From: Datnioides undecimradiatus
Taxonomy: Eukaryota > Chordata > Actinopteri > Lobotiformes > Datnioididae
Direction: 5' to 3'
Assembly (NCBI GenBank): GCA_008933995.1
Contig: WARS01000011.1
Location: 10,507,516 to 10,571,515 of the forward strand
Length of the DNA stretch: 64,000 bases
Numbering within the stretch: position 1 is the stretch's first letter; every line of letters begins with the position of its first letter. The notes under the pieces were generated by a model. It was not told where the DNA came from. It made no database searches and worked only from the letters and a program-made list of their open reading frames with translations. The position numbers and the translations under genes were made by a program. Of the stretch, positions 37,101-49,398 are shown one piece after another.

Positions 37101-40100
37101 TCAGAAGAAGTCCTCTGCAGCAATCAAGCAAAGTGTGCCAGTGACAAACTATGGCGGTCTCTACCCTGCTACTGTTCCCAGGAAACCACACAGCCAGGGT
37201 TATCCACATCCTTGGCTTTTGCCAATGGAGTGGGAAGACTAGGGAGATTCCTGACATAGTTGAGACTCACATCATGTCACTTTCTGTAGCAGACATCAGT
37301 TGTGTGTCCCACAATGAAAGACTAATTCAAGCTATGCACCTGCTTTCCTTTGACCAATCTTTCTCACAAGTGTATTTAATATTAAATTATTTTTTCCAGT
37401 ATGTGCACATAATTATAAAACCGTTTCAGACTGTAGTGTGAGTTTATTTACTGTAGTTATTGCTTTTACAAACATACACCTGTGCATAACCACTCATCCC
37501 CAGTGACTGCGCTCAGTACTGTAAGCAGATTCTGAAACATTAAGCCACGTCCAGTCTGTAGATTGTTGCCTGCAAAAATGAGAAACATTTACTTTTTCCA
37601 ATGGGCTTTAGGTCAACTTTAAAATAACCTACTATGAAGCCCATACTTTATCCTTGATCATATCATATACATCAAGCAACATATTTATAGTTTATGCTAT
37701 ACACCACGTCCAGTTCTATAGTATGGTAACTGTGGCGCTATATACTAGTAATTGCTATCTTGCGCAAGAGGTGCAGCTAAACCAAAAGAATTCACAAGAG
37801 CTTAAGCATTTTACGTCACATCCCTGTCCTCTCTTACAATTTGTTCCTCTGTTCAAAATGCCATTTACAATAAGTAAGGAGGCAGCTGCTGTACATAGGG
37901 AACTGTTTTCAATAAAAGCATTATACATGAAGCGTATATGGCAGATTTCTTCTCTACTGCATTTGTACCTTTCACTGTGAACTTACACTACACATTTTTA
38001 ATAATCTGTCTTTTTCAGGAACACAGTACCAGCATGCACTGGGCAAAACTGCCTAGAAATACACTCACTGCATATGTTCAGTGAAGACAATAGTTCTACA
38101 CTCTGCAAGAGGTAGAAATTAGAAAAGTGTCAAAACCATGGGTTTACACAGTTTACATTGTTGCCTGAGCAGCTAGGAGAAACACACTGTGCTGTTTCTT
38201 ATATTTAAGGTTCGGGATCCTGGTGGCGCCCAAATGTTTTGGAAGAAAAAACTTGACTGTAGCAATTTTAGGAGGAAAAAAACGTGTGAATTAACGTGCG
38301 GGAGAAACGATGGCTTTTTTTTGCCATAAATGACTTGGATTTGTTTCAGGTAAATGCTCCATTATGACATGTTGTAACTCACATTAGTATTATATATAAT
38401 GTAATCTTTGCTACAATTCTATTCATTCAGGAAGTGCTCTTAGCACAAAGACACTCATAATAGAGTTGCATTTGTTATATCTTTCATGGACACCTGCTGA
38501 CTCTCTTTAACTCTTTCTTTGGATGGAACCATATCATACCTCTTCCTCACTGAATTTCATTTTCACCTTCTTTTCTCTCTTTTTCTCTGTTGCTCAGCTG
38601 ACCTATCTTGGATAAACACTGGTATGTTGCTTTTGTATATTTTTCTTTCTTGTTGTGTGTCGTCTTTATTTTCATACGCAACAAACAAATTTTCCCGTCC
38701 TAGGCCTCATCTAAGGTTTCAATTAATAAGCAACATAAGAACCAAAAATATGTTTCCTCTGTCTGAGTTTGAGGCAAATGTAAATGATGTAATGAAACTA
38801 AAGTAGTATATAATGTAATAAATGTGTATACCTAATAGAATAATTAACATTAGAGTAGAATATTAACAAAATAACAAATATTTCTTATACAACTAAAACC
38901 TTAACTTACATAACATTTTCAACATTTTTTATAATAATTTGTTTGATAATTTATTCTCATTTTTAAAATTAAACACAAATATGCACACAAGCTTGCATAC
39001 CAAAAGAAAACATGATGAAAAAAAGGGTCTTTGTTGTCGCATAATCCTTTCTGCTTCTGCAGGTTTACTGGTTCCCATACTGGTGGGCTCGGCACTGGGA
39101 CTCATTCTCATTGCCTCCTTATTGTGCTGTCTGTTAAGGCAAAAAAGGTAAGCAAGGGGAAAAATAATAAAACACGACTGCAGTTATGCTTGTTGAAGTC
39201 ATGCTCTGCTCTGCACATAATACTGTATATACATATATATAGAAAGTAGACAATTTACTGAGGGTATTTCAAGAGAACTGTGGTTAACCTTAACTGACCC
39301 AAACATCTGGGGTCAGAGGGTTTTTTTTAAAGAGAATCAAAGACTTTATAGGGGTTGTGTCCTCATTAGTTGGGAGTTTTGGGAACGTATACTCACTTGT
39401 GCCACTGTTAGTCACCCTTGACAGTGTGACGTTGCATAAATTATAAGCCCATTTTGTATAATTGTGGTTGTCTAAAAAAACCCAAAGATTCCCTGGAGGA
39501 TATTTTCTTGGGTTTGCATAACTGTGAGACTTGTGAATCCTTTTCTGGTGCGTGTTGAGAATGAACTTCTCAATTTTAGGAAAACTGTCTGTGGAAGAAA
39601 TTAAAATAACTAAAATCAGAATCAGGTTTATTGCCATGTATGTTTGTACAAACAAGGAATTTGTCTTGGCATTTGGTACAGAATAACAAAAGCGAGAACA
39701 ATAAAAGTAGCGCAGGTCAAGATAAATAAAGAATGTAAGTATTTCCAATAAAAGAATTAAATAGACTATTAGATTATACAAGAAACCATAAAGTGTGATT
39801 CTTGTTAAAAAGCTGTTCATAGCTGAAAAGATGAGATGAACGATGATGTTTGCTTAACAACTGGATAAACAAGATGATGCACTTGCTAATCTGTTCAATA
39901 TTTAGTAACTAAGTAAATCCATTAAGGAACCCTCAGTCTCAGTGCTGTGTTAAAACCATCAGGGACTTCTACATTCATGTATATTATAACTTTAATGGCT
40001 TAACTGCCGATCTGACAGAAGAATGAAAGAGAGTTAAGAAAATGGTAAAATTCAAATTGGAAGAAAAACGTCACTGACTTTCTCCTTGAAGACGAAAGCT

Positions 40101-40938
40101 GAAACTAATAATAAGGTATTTTAAATAGATACAGAATAACACATAATTAAAGTCTAACCTTGGTTTTTTGTTGTGATTTTAATGATGAAATGGCCAAATC
40201 TCTTACATATTATTATGTTAGATGCATCAGAGTATGACGACATTATAAAGCACTAATTTCATCAAGTTGCTCTGCTTTTAAAAATAGAGTAAAATGAACA
40301 TGTCTAAAATATGTAAATAAGAGGCACTTTAGAGGTAAAATGTGCTTTGAAGCTGTCTCTTCATCAGCACATATCACTTTCTTTATGCTAATGATGCTCA
40401 ATCCTCTTTTGGAGGTGCAAGGCTAAGTGACAGCCTCATCACAGATGGGTTGCTGGCAGGCTTTGTGCATTAAACAGTGTCAAATGTTCCTCCTGTCTTC
40501 ACATGTTCCTGTTTTTTTTTTCCTGCTTACAAAGTAATTACTGTGTGTTCCCCAACACCAAGACAGAAAATATCAGCAGCAGCAGTTCCTTGTACATGAC
40601 TAACCTTTTTGAGAAAAGGGTTAAACTTAGTGGAGAATATGGACAAATACAAACTTGCGGGGGGACACGACAAGCCTCAGTTTTAACTGTCTACAGCAGT
40701 TTAGCATGTTGCTTATATATAATGGAACTAACATCACCTCTAAAGCTAAACTTGAGCTAAACCTACAGCTTCAGGGGAGTCTTCTTCATTTAAGACAAAT
40801 TGCATGCATTTAGTTTCATGATCAAACTCTGAATTCGTTGTGGGTCTTTTCTTCCTTAGAGCTGGGGCTGAACAGGACAAAAGCAAAGGTGTTGGATACA
40901 ACATTGGAGAGAGTGACGAGTATGGCTCAAGAGTATAG
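28152..40938 (+). CDS. ca12: Carbonic anhydrase 12, membrane-bound
   Basis: Extracellular alpha-carbonic anhydrase interconverting CO2 and bicarbonate. Eleven exons: 28152-28215, 28634-28654, 31240-31419, 32595-32737, 35030-35125, 35207-35270, 35466-35623, 35802-35928, 38598-38621, 39063-39147, 40860-40938. They give 346 aa (human 354). A signal peptide is at the N-terminus ([15 protein letters not shown]). Zinc ligands are His112 and His114 (LHFHWG) and His138 (MHVVH). The proton shuttle is His87 (NNGHSV), the gatekeepers Thr219 (SLTTPPC) and Glu125. Cys43 and Cys223 would form the usual extracellular disulfide. Residues 294-316 are a membrane helix ([18 protein letters not shown]), followed by a short tail ending EYGSRV. 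Exons 2 (21 nt) and 9 (24 nt) are microexons. Exon 8 to exon 9 skips the unrecognised open frame at 36596-37242. Confidence 0.95.
28655..31239. other. ca12: ca12 intron 2
   Basis: 2.6 kb with no supported exon. A compact inverted repeat, CATGCAGC ... GCTGCATG, lies at 30729-30760, with a smaller TTGC-TTT-GCAA hairpin inside it. Nothing else stands out. Confidence 0.5.
28698..28745. repeat. (TTTA)n/(ACTA)n low-complexity tract
   Basis: Runs of TTTA followed by AACT/ACTA units in ca12 intron 2. Confidence 0.9.
32776..33120 (+). repeat. Diverged teleost interspersed repeat (TACTTAAGTAC family)
   Basis: AGCGGTGGAACATAAATAAG, TATTACTGTACCTAAGCAC and GCTACTTTATACAATATA appear in the order of a common fish repeat (consensus recalled as AGTGGTGGAAAGTAACTAAG...). 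It lies in ca12 intron 4. The right boundary is uncertain. Confidence 0.55.
36565..37242 (+). CDS. Unrecognised open frame in ca12 intron 8
   Basis: I do not recognise this protein. The frame is open from the stop at 36562-36564 to the stop at 37240-37242, 226 codons including the stop; its first ATG is only at 36664 (residue context [11 protein letters not shown]). It is GC-richer than its flanks and looks like real coding sequence. A candidate splice acceptor, TCTGATGCAG, ends at 36595. Starting there, the phase matches ca12 exon 8 exactly and would add 215 residues from [18 protein letters not shown] to [12 protein letters not shown], giving a 499-aa secreted carbonic anhydrase without the membrane helix. 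Two N-glycosylation sequons (NAS, NRS) are present and no hydrophobic helix. Possible polyA signals are an ATTAAA near 37380 and an AATAAA near 37910. Alternatives are a nested gene with an unseen 5' exon, or a retrocopy of a gene elsewhere. Confidence 0.55.
   Translation, partial: QAVIGCVSDAGRGLHGILTVTSPLTRKRIVQQLMVGDLADLADEGLYQLLPSGLAKLHAGKKKDHKSETLAKSKQQTLNASVWKKGQTNRSVGKLRLAEDALCYVSLEQRVFHQLKQSHAETQFVQALRDAVFPELNLKSYLDCKSDLTLPAIRYILRGRPPTDEVLELDRSLTKALLNQKKSSAAIKQSVPVTNYGGLYPATVPRKPHSQGYPHPWLLPMEWED
39600..39740 (+). repeat. Teleost interspersed repeat relic (AGAATCAGGTTTATTGCC family)
   Basis: AATCAGAATCAGGTTTATTG, CATGTATGTTTGTACAAACA and AGGAATTTGTCTTGGCATTT follow the order of a very common fish repeat (recalled as AGAATCAGCTTTATTGGCCAAGTATG...). 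It lies in ca12 intron 10. Recognition is from memory. Confidence 0.65.
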
Positions 40939-42611
40939 CTCACCTGACTTCAAAGGGACCTCAACAAGACCACAAGACCGTTGTCCTTTTTCATCTCTCA
41001 TTCTGTATTTGTGAAATTGTCCCACGGGTCAGTTTGGACCTTTGTGAAAGCATGAAAGGTTTAAGTAGATCACATGATAATGTTTGCATGCTGCTCTGGG
41101 GTTTTGAAAAGCACTTTTTTCTCAAGCCACAGTCTGGATGCCCTTTGCTGTGTTGTGGCATGGTAGGCCTCCATGCTGGTCATTTAAACGGGTGTTTTAT
41201 CCTGTATGACCACTTCCTTAGAGCAAGAGGAGCAGCCATCCTCTCTAATCCCCCCTTTTTTATCTGACGTGATGTGGTGAGTTTCTTACTCAGAGCTCCA
41301 CACAGACACATCAGGGAAAATGCAGCGAGGACCAGAGCTGAACTGGCGAGAGTCTCAGGTCAAGTCCGACCATGGTACCCATTCCCTTGGGCTGTCCTGG
41401 CATAGAGGAAAGCCCAACCACAGTCCAAACAATAGGGGGATAGGAGTTGACAGACATCCCTGATGGTAGCGTGGCCTGAGAGGGATGGGCTATACCACAT
41501 TTTCCTCCAAGCCTGTACTTAGAGCTGCTCTATGGATTTTATAATAAAAGGGTGCTTAGCTTTGTGCAAACACAGAAGCACACAGTCCCTTCCCTGTGAA
41601 TAATGCTGAGAAAAAAAAGGCTTTTGTGTTTTCCTGCTGTATGTGGGCTGACCCCTAACCCTTGTCCGCCTGTCTGATCACAAGACTAGATCCCCAGCTC
41701 TCTTGAGAGCCTCTTAGACTGCAGCCTGTACAGTTAACCACAGGACAAGACAACATCATGTCATCCTCACAGGGTTTCCCTTTGCCTTCATACTGTCATA
41801 CATTTCTGTTGGATCTTCTAGATGTTCCCGAGTTTATGTTCAGCATACAGTATTTGCATGCACAGAACAGACATTGACATGTGTACTGTCAGACCAGACT
41901 TTAGATACCATAGACTGATTAAACAAGCTATTTCCTAAAATGAGGAAATTACATGTTAAAGAGAAGCATTAGGTGACTGTTTCTTCATAATAAAGTGTTA
42001 TTGCAGTGCACACCATATTCTATGACATTTTATCAGACGTCCAGCAGAAGTTTATTCTGCTTTTTCATTGCTGCTACTAGCTTCATTACACCGTTGATAT
42101 CCAGTCGCCATATTTTAAAACAATATGCCAGTCCATGTGATAAACTGTAGATGTTACATTTATTAGCTAGTGACTTCCTATACGTTTTTATTAGTTTTCC
42201 CTTTGTGTATAAAGAGTGTAAATAACTTCTGTGCCAGCATAAAATAAACATCTATGTGTTTTAAGTAAAATGTTCTTTTGTTGCATTTTATCATTTGGAA
42301 TGCAAGCCTAGGGCTTGGCAGAGTCAGATTTTAACCTGATTTCACCCTGTTCAACCTGTTAAAAGCATAAATATGCCAGCTGGTGACACTTTGCACAGGT
42401 CACCTGCTCTCCGTGAACCAGTCCGAGGGGCACTCATGTCGCATCGTTGCCAGTCGTTGAACGTGTTCGCCATCTAGTGGCCGGTTGCCATAAGTACAAG
42501 AATAGGAGTCAGTAAGAACAGCAGTTTTTACTTCCGGATCGTCTGCAGAAACTAGTTTACCTTCCGTGCGTTGTGTGCTCGCTGTTATGAAGGTCTGCAG
42601 GGATTTTCGTG
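40939..42611 (+). other. ca12 3' UTR and man2c1 5' flank
   Basis: No coding exon. AATAAA occurs on the plus strand at 41543-41548, 41989-41994 and 42243-42248, so ca12 may use several polyA sites and have a 3' UTR of 0.6-1.3 kb. That leaves only a few hundred bases for the man2c1 promoter. This interval contains the break between the two human 15q synteny blocks. Confidence 0.6.
42530..42537 (-). promoter_or_regulatory. ETS-type motif in the man2c1 promoter
   Basis: ACTTCCGG (CCGGAAGT on the minus strand) lies 75 bp upstream of the man2c1 ATG, in a TATA-less stretch typical of a housekeeping promoter. Confidence 0.5.
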
Positions 42612-45600
42612 ATGTATCGGCAGCCTGTGCTTAAGAACAGACGCACTCTCCTCGAAAGAGCAGAGAAGTTTATCTCTGATGTTTATTTCACGGACTGTAA
42701 TCTGAGAGGACGGTAAGGCTTTTGTCTAACAGCTGCACAGACTCTGAAGTGAACTCAACTGTGCAGTAAAGTACAGTAGATCAAACATGTCGCTCTTGCT
42801 TTCTGTGATCGTTTCTAAAGGGACTTGTAAATCAGAGTATTTGCATAATAGACACAAGTGTGCAAAGCAAAATTAATGAAAAAAGAACAACTGTCGGTAA
42901 TTAAGGTATCCTCATTATAACCAAAAGCAAATTCATCATACTTTAAATGAGGTGAGGTTTGGGGGTTTTCTTCGAGGAAAGATTGCTATGAGTTCTGTGT
43001 CTGCAAATAATCTTATACTGCATCAGATCTGGTCAGAGCATCACAGACGATGAATGTTGTTTTGAGGTGTTTCCTTATCTGAATGTCAGGTCTAAACTCA
43101 GAGATTGTGCAAACTGAATTTGGACAATGTGACAATGTGCAAATATGTTCAACTTGACTTTTTGAATGACTTCCTCTGCAGACTCTATGGAGACTCTTGC
43201 CCATTGGAATCCATCAACTCCTTCTTGTCCTCAAAACGAATCACATTCACAGAGGCTTCCAAACAGAACTTTGAACCTTATAAAGTGGGTGATACCTTTG
43301 GACAGACGTAAGTAATAAAATCCAGTTTTATCACCGTCACATTTCTTATTCCCCCAGTTGGTAGTAACCTAAGCTTCATGTTCAAGTTTGAATTGTATTG
43401 TCACATACTCGACACATGGCTACAAAAATACAATATAAACAACAAGAAAATATATACAACAAAAGAAAATGCATGCACAAAACATGGTGAAAGCTTTAAG
43501 GTCCAAATACTGTTAAAGGTGGTGGACCTGCTGGTTTAAAGTGACCCTGAACATCCCCGAGTCTTGGAAAGGAAAAGAGGTTCATCTTCTGTGGGAAAGT
43601 GATGGAGAGGCCATGGTTTGGAGGGATGAACAGCCAGTTCAGGTAATGTACCAGCAGCAGTTCTGTTTAAAATAGACTAGATTAAACATTGCTAAACCCA
43701 TAATGACTAGATTAGACTGAGACATGTAATGTGAATTTACAGGGTCTGACAAAAGAGGGTGAAAAGACAGGTTACATCCTGTCTGATTGTCTGAAAGATG
43801 AGGAGCCACACAGGTTGGTTGACTGAAACGTGCGTTTATTGCTGCTTCTATAACCAACTTTCAACTATAATGTTCATGTTTATCTTCTTTTATTCTTCAG
43901 TATCACTCTTTATGTTGAGATGGCCTGTAATGGGCTTTTCGGAGCTGGTAAAGGCTCCATGATTGCAGCCCCAGATCCAAACAGGAAGTTTTCTGTACAG
44001 AGGGCTGAGCTGGTGATCTTTAACCGAGATGTACAGGAGCTGCTGACTGACTTTGAGATGCTGATTGACATTGTGAAGGTACAGTCACACAAAACATTCC
44101 CTTAAATCAGCTGATGTTAAATTAAAACAAACTTTAACTGCTTTTTTTTCTCCTCTTTCACAGGAACTTGGAGAGGGAGAGCAGCGAGGCTACCAGGCAC
44201 TCTTCACGGTCAATGAGATGGTGAACCTGTGTGACCCATTTCATCCCAGCTCCTTCTCCAAAGTGCGCAGTCTGGCTCACAACTTCTTCAGCCAGAGGAA
44301 TGGAGAAAGTCAGCACACTGCTCATGCGATGGGTCACTGCCACATAGACTCAGGTCTCAATTTCATTTCTATTGTTAGGGTATCTTAAAATAAACTGAGT
44401 CCAGTTTAGTAAATATTAGGCCTTAAAGTCATCTAGTAGTAGCAAAATTCAGCAATATTACCATTTTTGTTAAATGAGCATACATTTTGGATCTCTGTCT
44501 GCAGCCTGGCTCTGGCCCTATGAAGAGACCATTCGAAAATGTGGCCGAAGCTGGGTGACCGCGATCCGTTTAATGGAGAAGAACCCAGATTTTGTTTTTA
44601 CTTGCTCTCAGGTAATTTTCCACCATACTGTTTTCTTTTGGCTTTAAAGATTCCACAACTTTGAGCTGTTCTCTTCAGCTCTGATCCTTTTTTGGTTTCT
44701 TTTCCAGGCACAGCAGTTTCAGTGGGTAAAGAGCTGGTACCCAGGACTCTTTTCCCAGATTCAGCACTATGTCAAGAGAGGCCAGTTCATTCCGGTGGGA
44801 GGAACGTGGGTGGAAATGGTGAACCATATCTTGCAAACCCGTCATTCGTCATTTATCTTAGGAATTGAAATGTATTATTTGAGCAGGGTAGTTAAGATGA
44901 ACTAGTTACATTTTTGTTTGTCAGGATGGCAATCTGCCCTCAGGTGAGTCTATGGTCCGGCAATTCCTGGAGGGACAGCGCTTCTTTAACCAAGAGTTTG
45001 GGATTCATTGTAAAGAGGTAGAAATATGTTGTTGATCTCTGTATGTAATGACTGTTACTTTACATTTCTGGCCATGTTTTCTTCACAAATGGATAACACA
45101 AGATTATTTTCTCTTCAGTTCTGGCTGCCAGACACATTTGGCTACTCAGCTCAGCTTCCTCAGATAATGCTGGGCTGTGGCATTTCAAACTTCTTGACAC
45201 AGAAGCTCAGCTGGAACCTAGTCAATACCTTCCCCGTAAGTAAGAAACTCAGGCATTCTAAGTTACACAAAAGGTTTCCTTGAAAAGAGACTTTCAGTTT
45301 GGATTTCTCTTTCCCAAAGCACAACACATTTTTCTGGGAAGGTCTGGATGGTTCCAAGGTTATAACTCACTTCCCACCTGGAAACTCCTATGAAATGAAG
45401 GGCAAAATCGAAGATGTGAGTGTGGTTTGTTTTACCCATAACATGGTGAATGTTGAGTCTGTGCAGACTGACAGTTCTCACAAAGGTTACATTCATCTGG
45501 GTCTTCTCTGCCTGCAGCTGGTGAAGACTGTGAAGAATAATAAAGACAAAGGCAGAGTCAACCATAGCGCTGTGTTGTTTGGTTTTGGTGATGGCGGCGG

Positions 45601-48600
45601 TGGACCAACACAGCTTATGCTAGACAGACTGCACCGGATCCAGGACACAGATGGACTTCCTAAGTATGTTCCTGTTCCACAGTGTGACTCAGCACTTGTC
45701 ACTTACAATGACCCACCCCAGACAGAGGCAGAAACGTCTCCCATCAAACAATTAACATAAATTAGTCATGAATTCTCATATTCGAGTGGTTTTCATTAGG
45801 GTGTGTCAGCACATGTCAGACACTGAGCTCTATAAAAAGGAAAAGGATATGAGTGACTGGGGCCTGCTGATGTCATTGTGGGGTTGTGTTACAATATAAC
45901 CATGCTTTAGTCAGAATGAATTACAAAGGTGTAACCAGAGACTTCATTGGTCACTTCCATCTCCCACTCCCCTGTGTTTCTCAGGGTCCAGATGTCCAAT
46001 CCCAACAAGTTCTTCTCTCAGCTTCAGGCTGACTCAGCCCTGCTTTGTACCTGGACTGGAGAGCTTTTCCTTGAGCTGCACAATGGCACCTACACTACAC
46101 AGGCAAAGGTAAATACATAAATAATATCAGGTCTAAGAGCATATAAAACTTTCCACTAACAACAATACTAATAGGAGGTTTGTAGAAACTAAGGAATCAA
46201 AGTAAACAGAATAAAACAAAAAAATTATAAATACTTAGTTTGAGGTTTAAAGGAGCAACTTGTAGGATTTAATGGCATCTGGCATTGTTGATTGCAGCCA
46301 GCCGATCCCTCAGCATAATAATGTATAAAAAAGTATTACACAACTAAAAGTGTTTGTACCGGTTGATAAGTAGCAGTTATTTTAACACTTTTCCTGTTGT
46401 TTCCAGATCAAAAAAGGGAATCGCCAGTGTGAGACGCTGCTTCATGATATTGAGATAGCAAGCAGTTTGGCACTGTGTCGAGACAGTAGCTTTCAGTATC
46501 CTGTTGAAAAACTGCAAAAGCTCTGGAGGTCCAGACACACACACACACGCACACACATTATAGTTTGATGATGAAGTTGATTAAATAAATGGTATCTATT
46601 GTTACAGCATGAAAGAGGTTTCTTTGATCTCCTTTTCCCTTTTCAGGCTTCTTCTTCTAAACCAGTTTCATGATGTGATTCCTGGCAGCTGCATTGAGTT
46701 GGTTGTGGAGGATGCACTCAGATATTACGAAGGTACAGTTTTAAGTAGCTGCCCATTAGAATCAGAGCCATATTGATTTGTTGTCTACCAAAATATAAAG
46801 TGCGTCATGCTGTGTTTCAGATATCTGTAGTGAAGGTGCTGCAGTGCTGCATGATGCCTGTGGAGCCTTGGGATCAAAAGGTACCTCTGCTGGTGTGTTC
46901 AATTCTCTGCCATGGGAGCGCCAGGAAGTCATTCAGATTCAAGATGGCACTGGTAACCCTGGTCTGGGTATGTTTTAATGTATTTTTATACATGTTAAAA
47001 AAATGACGGTGTTTCTTTTCAGCTACAACTGCATGTCTGATTCTCTGCCTCATCCTACAGCTTTGGTGAGAGTTCCCAGCATTGGTTTGTCTCTTGTCAA
47101 AGACACACAGCCTGTGACTCCAGTCTCTGTCACTGTCCAAGTATGTATTATTTAATTCATCACTACCCTTTTCCAGTTGTGGTTAAGCTTTACAAGATCT
47201 CAGTGAGACAGTGTTGTGGTCTACATTTCTACTGGCAGATGTAGTTGTTCCGGGGGGCTGTGTAAAGCAGGGCAAAGACAGGACAATGGATTAAAAAATC
47301 TTTAAAATGACCTCCTGAATGGCATAGCCAAGTTGTACTACTTTCAGCAAACATTAAATTCATTTGGCATTCCCTTGAATTATTAATTTGGCTAACTGAA
47401 AAATTGTGTCTCATTGCAGGCTGATGGCACTGTCCTGATGGAAAATGGGATTTTACAGACTGTCATAAACAAAGATGGCACTTTGGCTTCACTGTGTTTG
47501 ACCAATGGAAAAAGGTACTGTTAGACTTCGTGTGACCCCCTGTGTGTTTTCTACTGCAACATTAATGTAACTGAATAAACATGTGTCTTCTGTTTCTGTT
47601 TTAGAGAAGCCATCTCTGATGGCTGTCATGGGAACCAGTTTATCATGTTTGACGATGTCCCTCTGTACTGGGATGCCTGGGATGTAATGGACTACCATCT
47701 GCAGACAAGGTGTCTGTCATTACTGTTCTTTGATTTTTATTTTATTTTATTTTATTTTTTTTGCCACTTTGCTATACATCAAGCTATCTGCAGGAAATTG
47801 ACATTCAAAAACTGCGGATTTGACCCTGTAGGAAGCCGGTGCTGGAGGTTGTGCAGCCTGCTCACGTGGTGTCTTCAGGTGGACTCCGAGGTAGCGTCAG
47901 CTTCACCCTCCGGATCAGTGATAAGAGCACAATCACACAGGAGATTGTCATGGATGCCATGTGTCCTTACATCAAGTTCAACACACAGGTACTTAAAAAC
48001 CTTATATGATATGGGGAGAAATGCCAAAAATCACTGATCCAAGAGTTGACAGCAAGTGCACAATGTCACATCCTCTGATTTCAGGTGGACTGGGCAGAGT
48101 CTCACAAGTTCCTCAAGGTGGAATTCCCAGTGCGAGTACACAGCACCAGTGCCACGTATGAGATCCAGTTTGGTCATCTGCAGAGACCCACACACAGGAA
48201 CACTTCATGGGACTGGGCAAGATTTGAGGTACAACACTGTGGAATTAATTGCACAAGTGATGTTCAGCGTTTATGCACACAGTTTCTGTTCCTGCACAAC
48301 TAAATTTTCATTTTTACATCATGGTTTTCTACCCAGGTCTGGGGTCACAAATGGGCCGATTTGTCTGAGCATAACTTTGGAGTTGCACTGCTGAATGACT
48401 GCAAATATGGCTATTCAGTCCACAAGAACACTATGACCCTTTCCCTGTGAGGTTCCGCACTGTCCATACACAACAGCCAAACAAATAGTACAGTTAAGTT
48501 TCACAAAATTAAAATAATAAATGCATCTAATGTCTTTGTCTTAGACTGAGAGCACCAAAGACCCCAGATGCCAATGCTGACATGGGGACTCATCATTTCA

Positions 48601-49255
48601 CCTATGCAATCATGCCACACACAGGTAGGATTTCACCGTTTTCAGAATGATTTCCTGTTATTAAAACTCAAAACTCTGACAGTAAAACATTTAATGTCAT
48701 GTTTTCTGTGCTGTACTAAAGGATCCTTCCAAGATGCTTCCATCATCCAGTGCGCATACAACCTCAACTTCCCTTTGAGGTCAATCCAGTGCTCTCACGA
48801 CACCATCCCCTGGAGTGCCTTTTCCATCAGCAGTGTGGCTATCATTCTTGAGACCATTAAACAGGTATCCCATCAAACCTTGAGCTTGACCTCGCCTGAC
48901 TTAATCCACTTAGCCCATTAATGGCTATTTACTCTGTTTACTAAAAAAGGCTGCGGACAGGACGGGGACAATCGTAGTCCGACTATATGAGTCACACGGG
49001 AGCAGTGTGACTGCAACCTTGAGCACCACCCTTCGAATCAGGGAAGCCTGGCTGTGAGTATTTCTAATTTTATATTTGAATGCCGTCTGGTATATTTTAT
49101 GTTGTATTGTCTTCTAAGAACAAAACCTTTTCTTTTGTTTTGCTTTCAGTTGTGATCTCATGGAAAGACAAGACCAGCCAGTGTCCATTAAGTCAGAGGG
49201 ACTCACTGTCAACTTCAAACCATTTCAAATTGTCTCACTTCTCCTCATTTTGTGA
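42612..49255 (+). CDS. man2c1: Alpha-mannosidase 2C1, cytosolic
   Basis: GH38 alpha-mannosidase trimming free oligomannosides in the cytosol. Twenty-six exons: 42612-42712, 43182-43307, 43519-43642, 43743-43813, 43901-44078, 44164-44353, 44505-44611, 44708-44818, 44925-45017, 45119-45235, 45320-45415, 45518-45663, 45985-46108, 46407-46528, 46647-46732, 46821-46967, 47061-47140, 47420-47514, 47605-47709, 47832-47988, 48085-48228, 48337-48446, 48545-48624, 48722-48864, 48950-49053, 49150-49255. They give 1020 aa (human 1040). No signal peptide. Metal ligands are His260 and Asp262 (GHCHIDSAWLWP) and His577 ([10 protein letters not shown]). The nucleophile is Asp372 (LPDTFGYS). [19 protein letters not shown] is strongly conserved. 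The exon 16 end could instead be at the GTAACC about 20 nt earlier. Exons 4, 6 and 14 have weak donors (GTTGGT, GTCTCA, GTCCAG). Confidence 0.95.
46248..46325 (+). mobile_element. Fragment of MITE-like repeat
   Basis: AAAGGAGCAACTTGTAGGAT, TTAATGGCATCTGGCATTGT and GATTGCAGCC match the left end of the family represented at 4553-4893. Only the left portion remains, in man2c1 intron 13. Confidence 0.5.
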
Positions 49256-49398
49256 TACATTTAGCATTATACAAGGTGTCAGGTAGTGTATATTAGTTCA
49301 TTTTGGCCCTGAAGGTAGACAAGTTAAATGCTATGAAATGTTTCTGGTGGTTAATGGACGTGTTTTCAACAAACACTCACAGAGCTTTTGTAGAAATG

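Noticed and set aside
39290..39820. 176-codon minus-strand open frame in ca12 intron 10
   Set aside because: It overlaps a teleost interspersed repeat (39600-39740), has low-complexity hydrophobic composition, no splice or promoter context, and no family resemblance.
43380..43460. Possible repeat (TTGTATTGTCACATACTCGA) in man2c1 intron 2
   Set aside because: It faintly resembles a fish repeat ending, but is too short and diverged to claim.
45299..45760. A continuous 153-codon frame across man2c1 exons 11 and 12
   Set aside because: The frame stays open through the intron by chance (102 nt, no stop); the human alignment and GT/AG sites support splicing it out.
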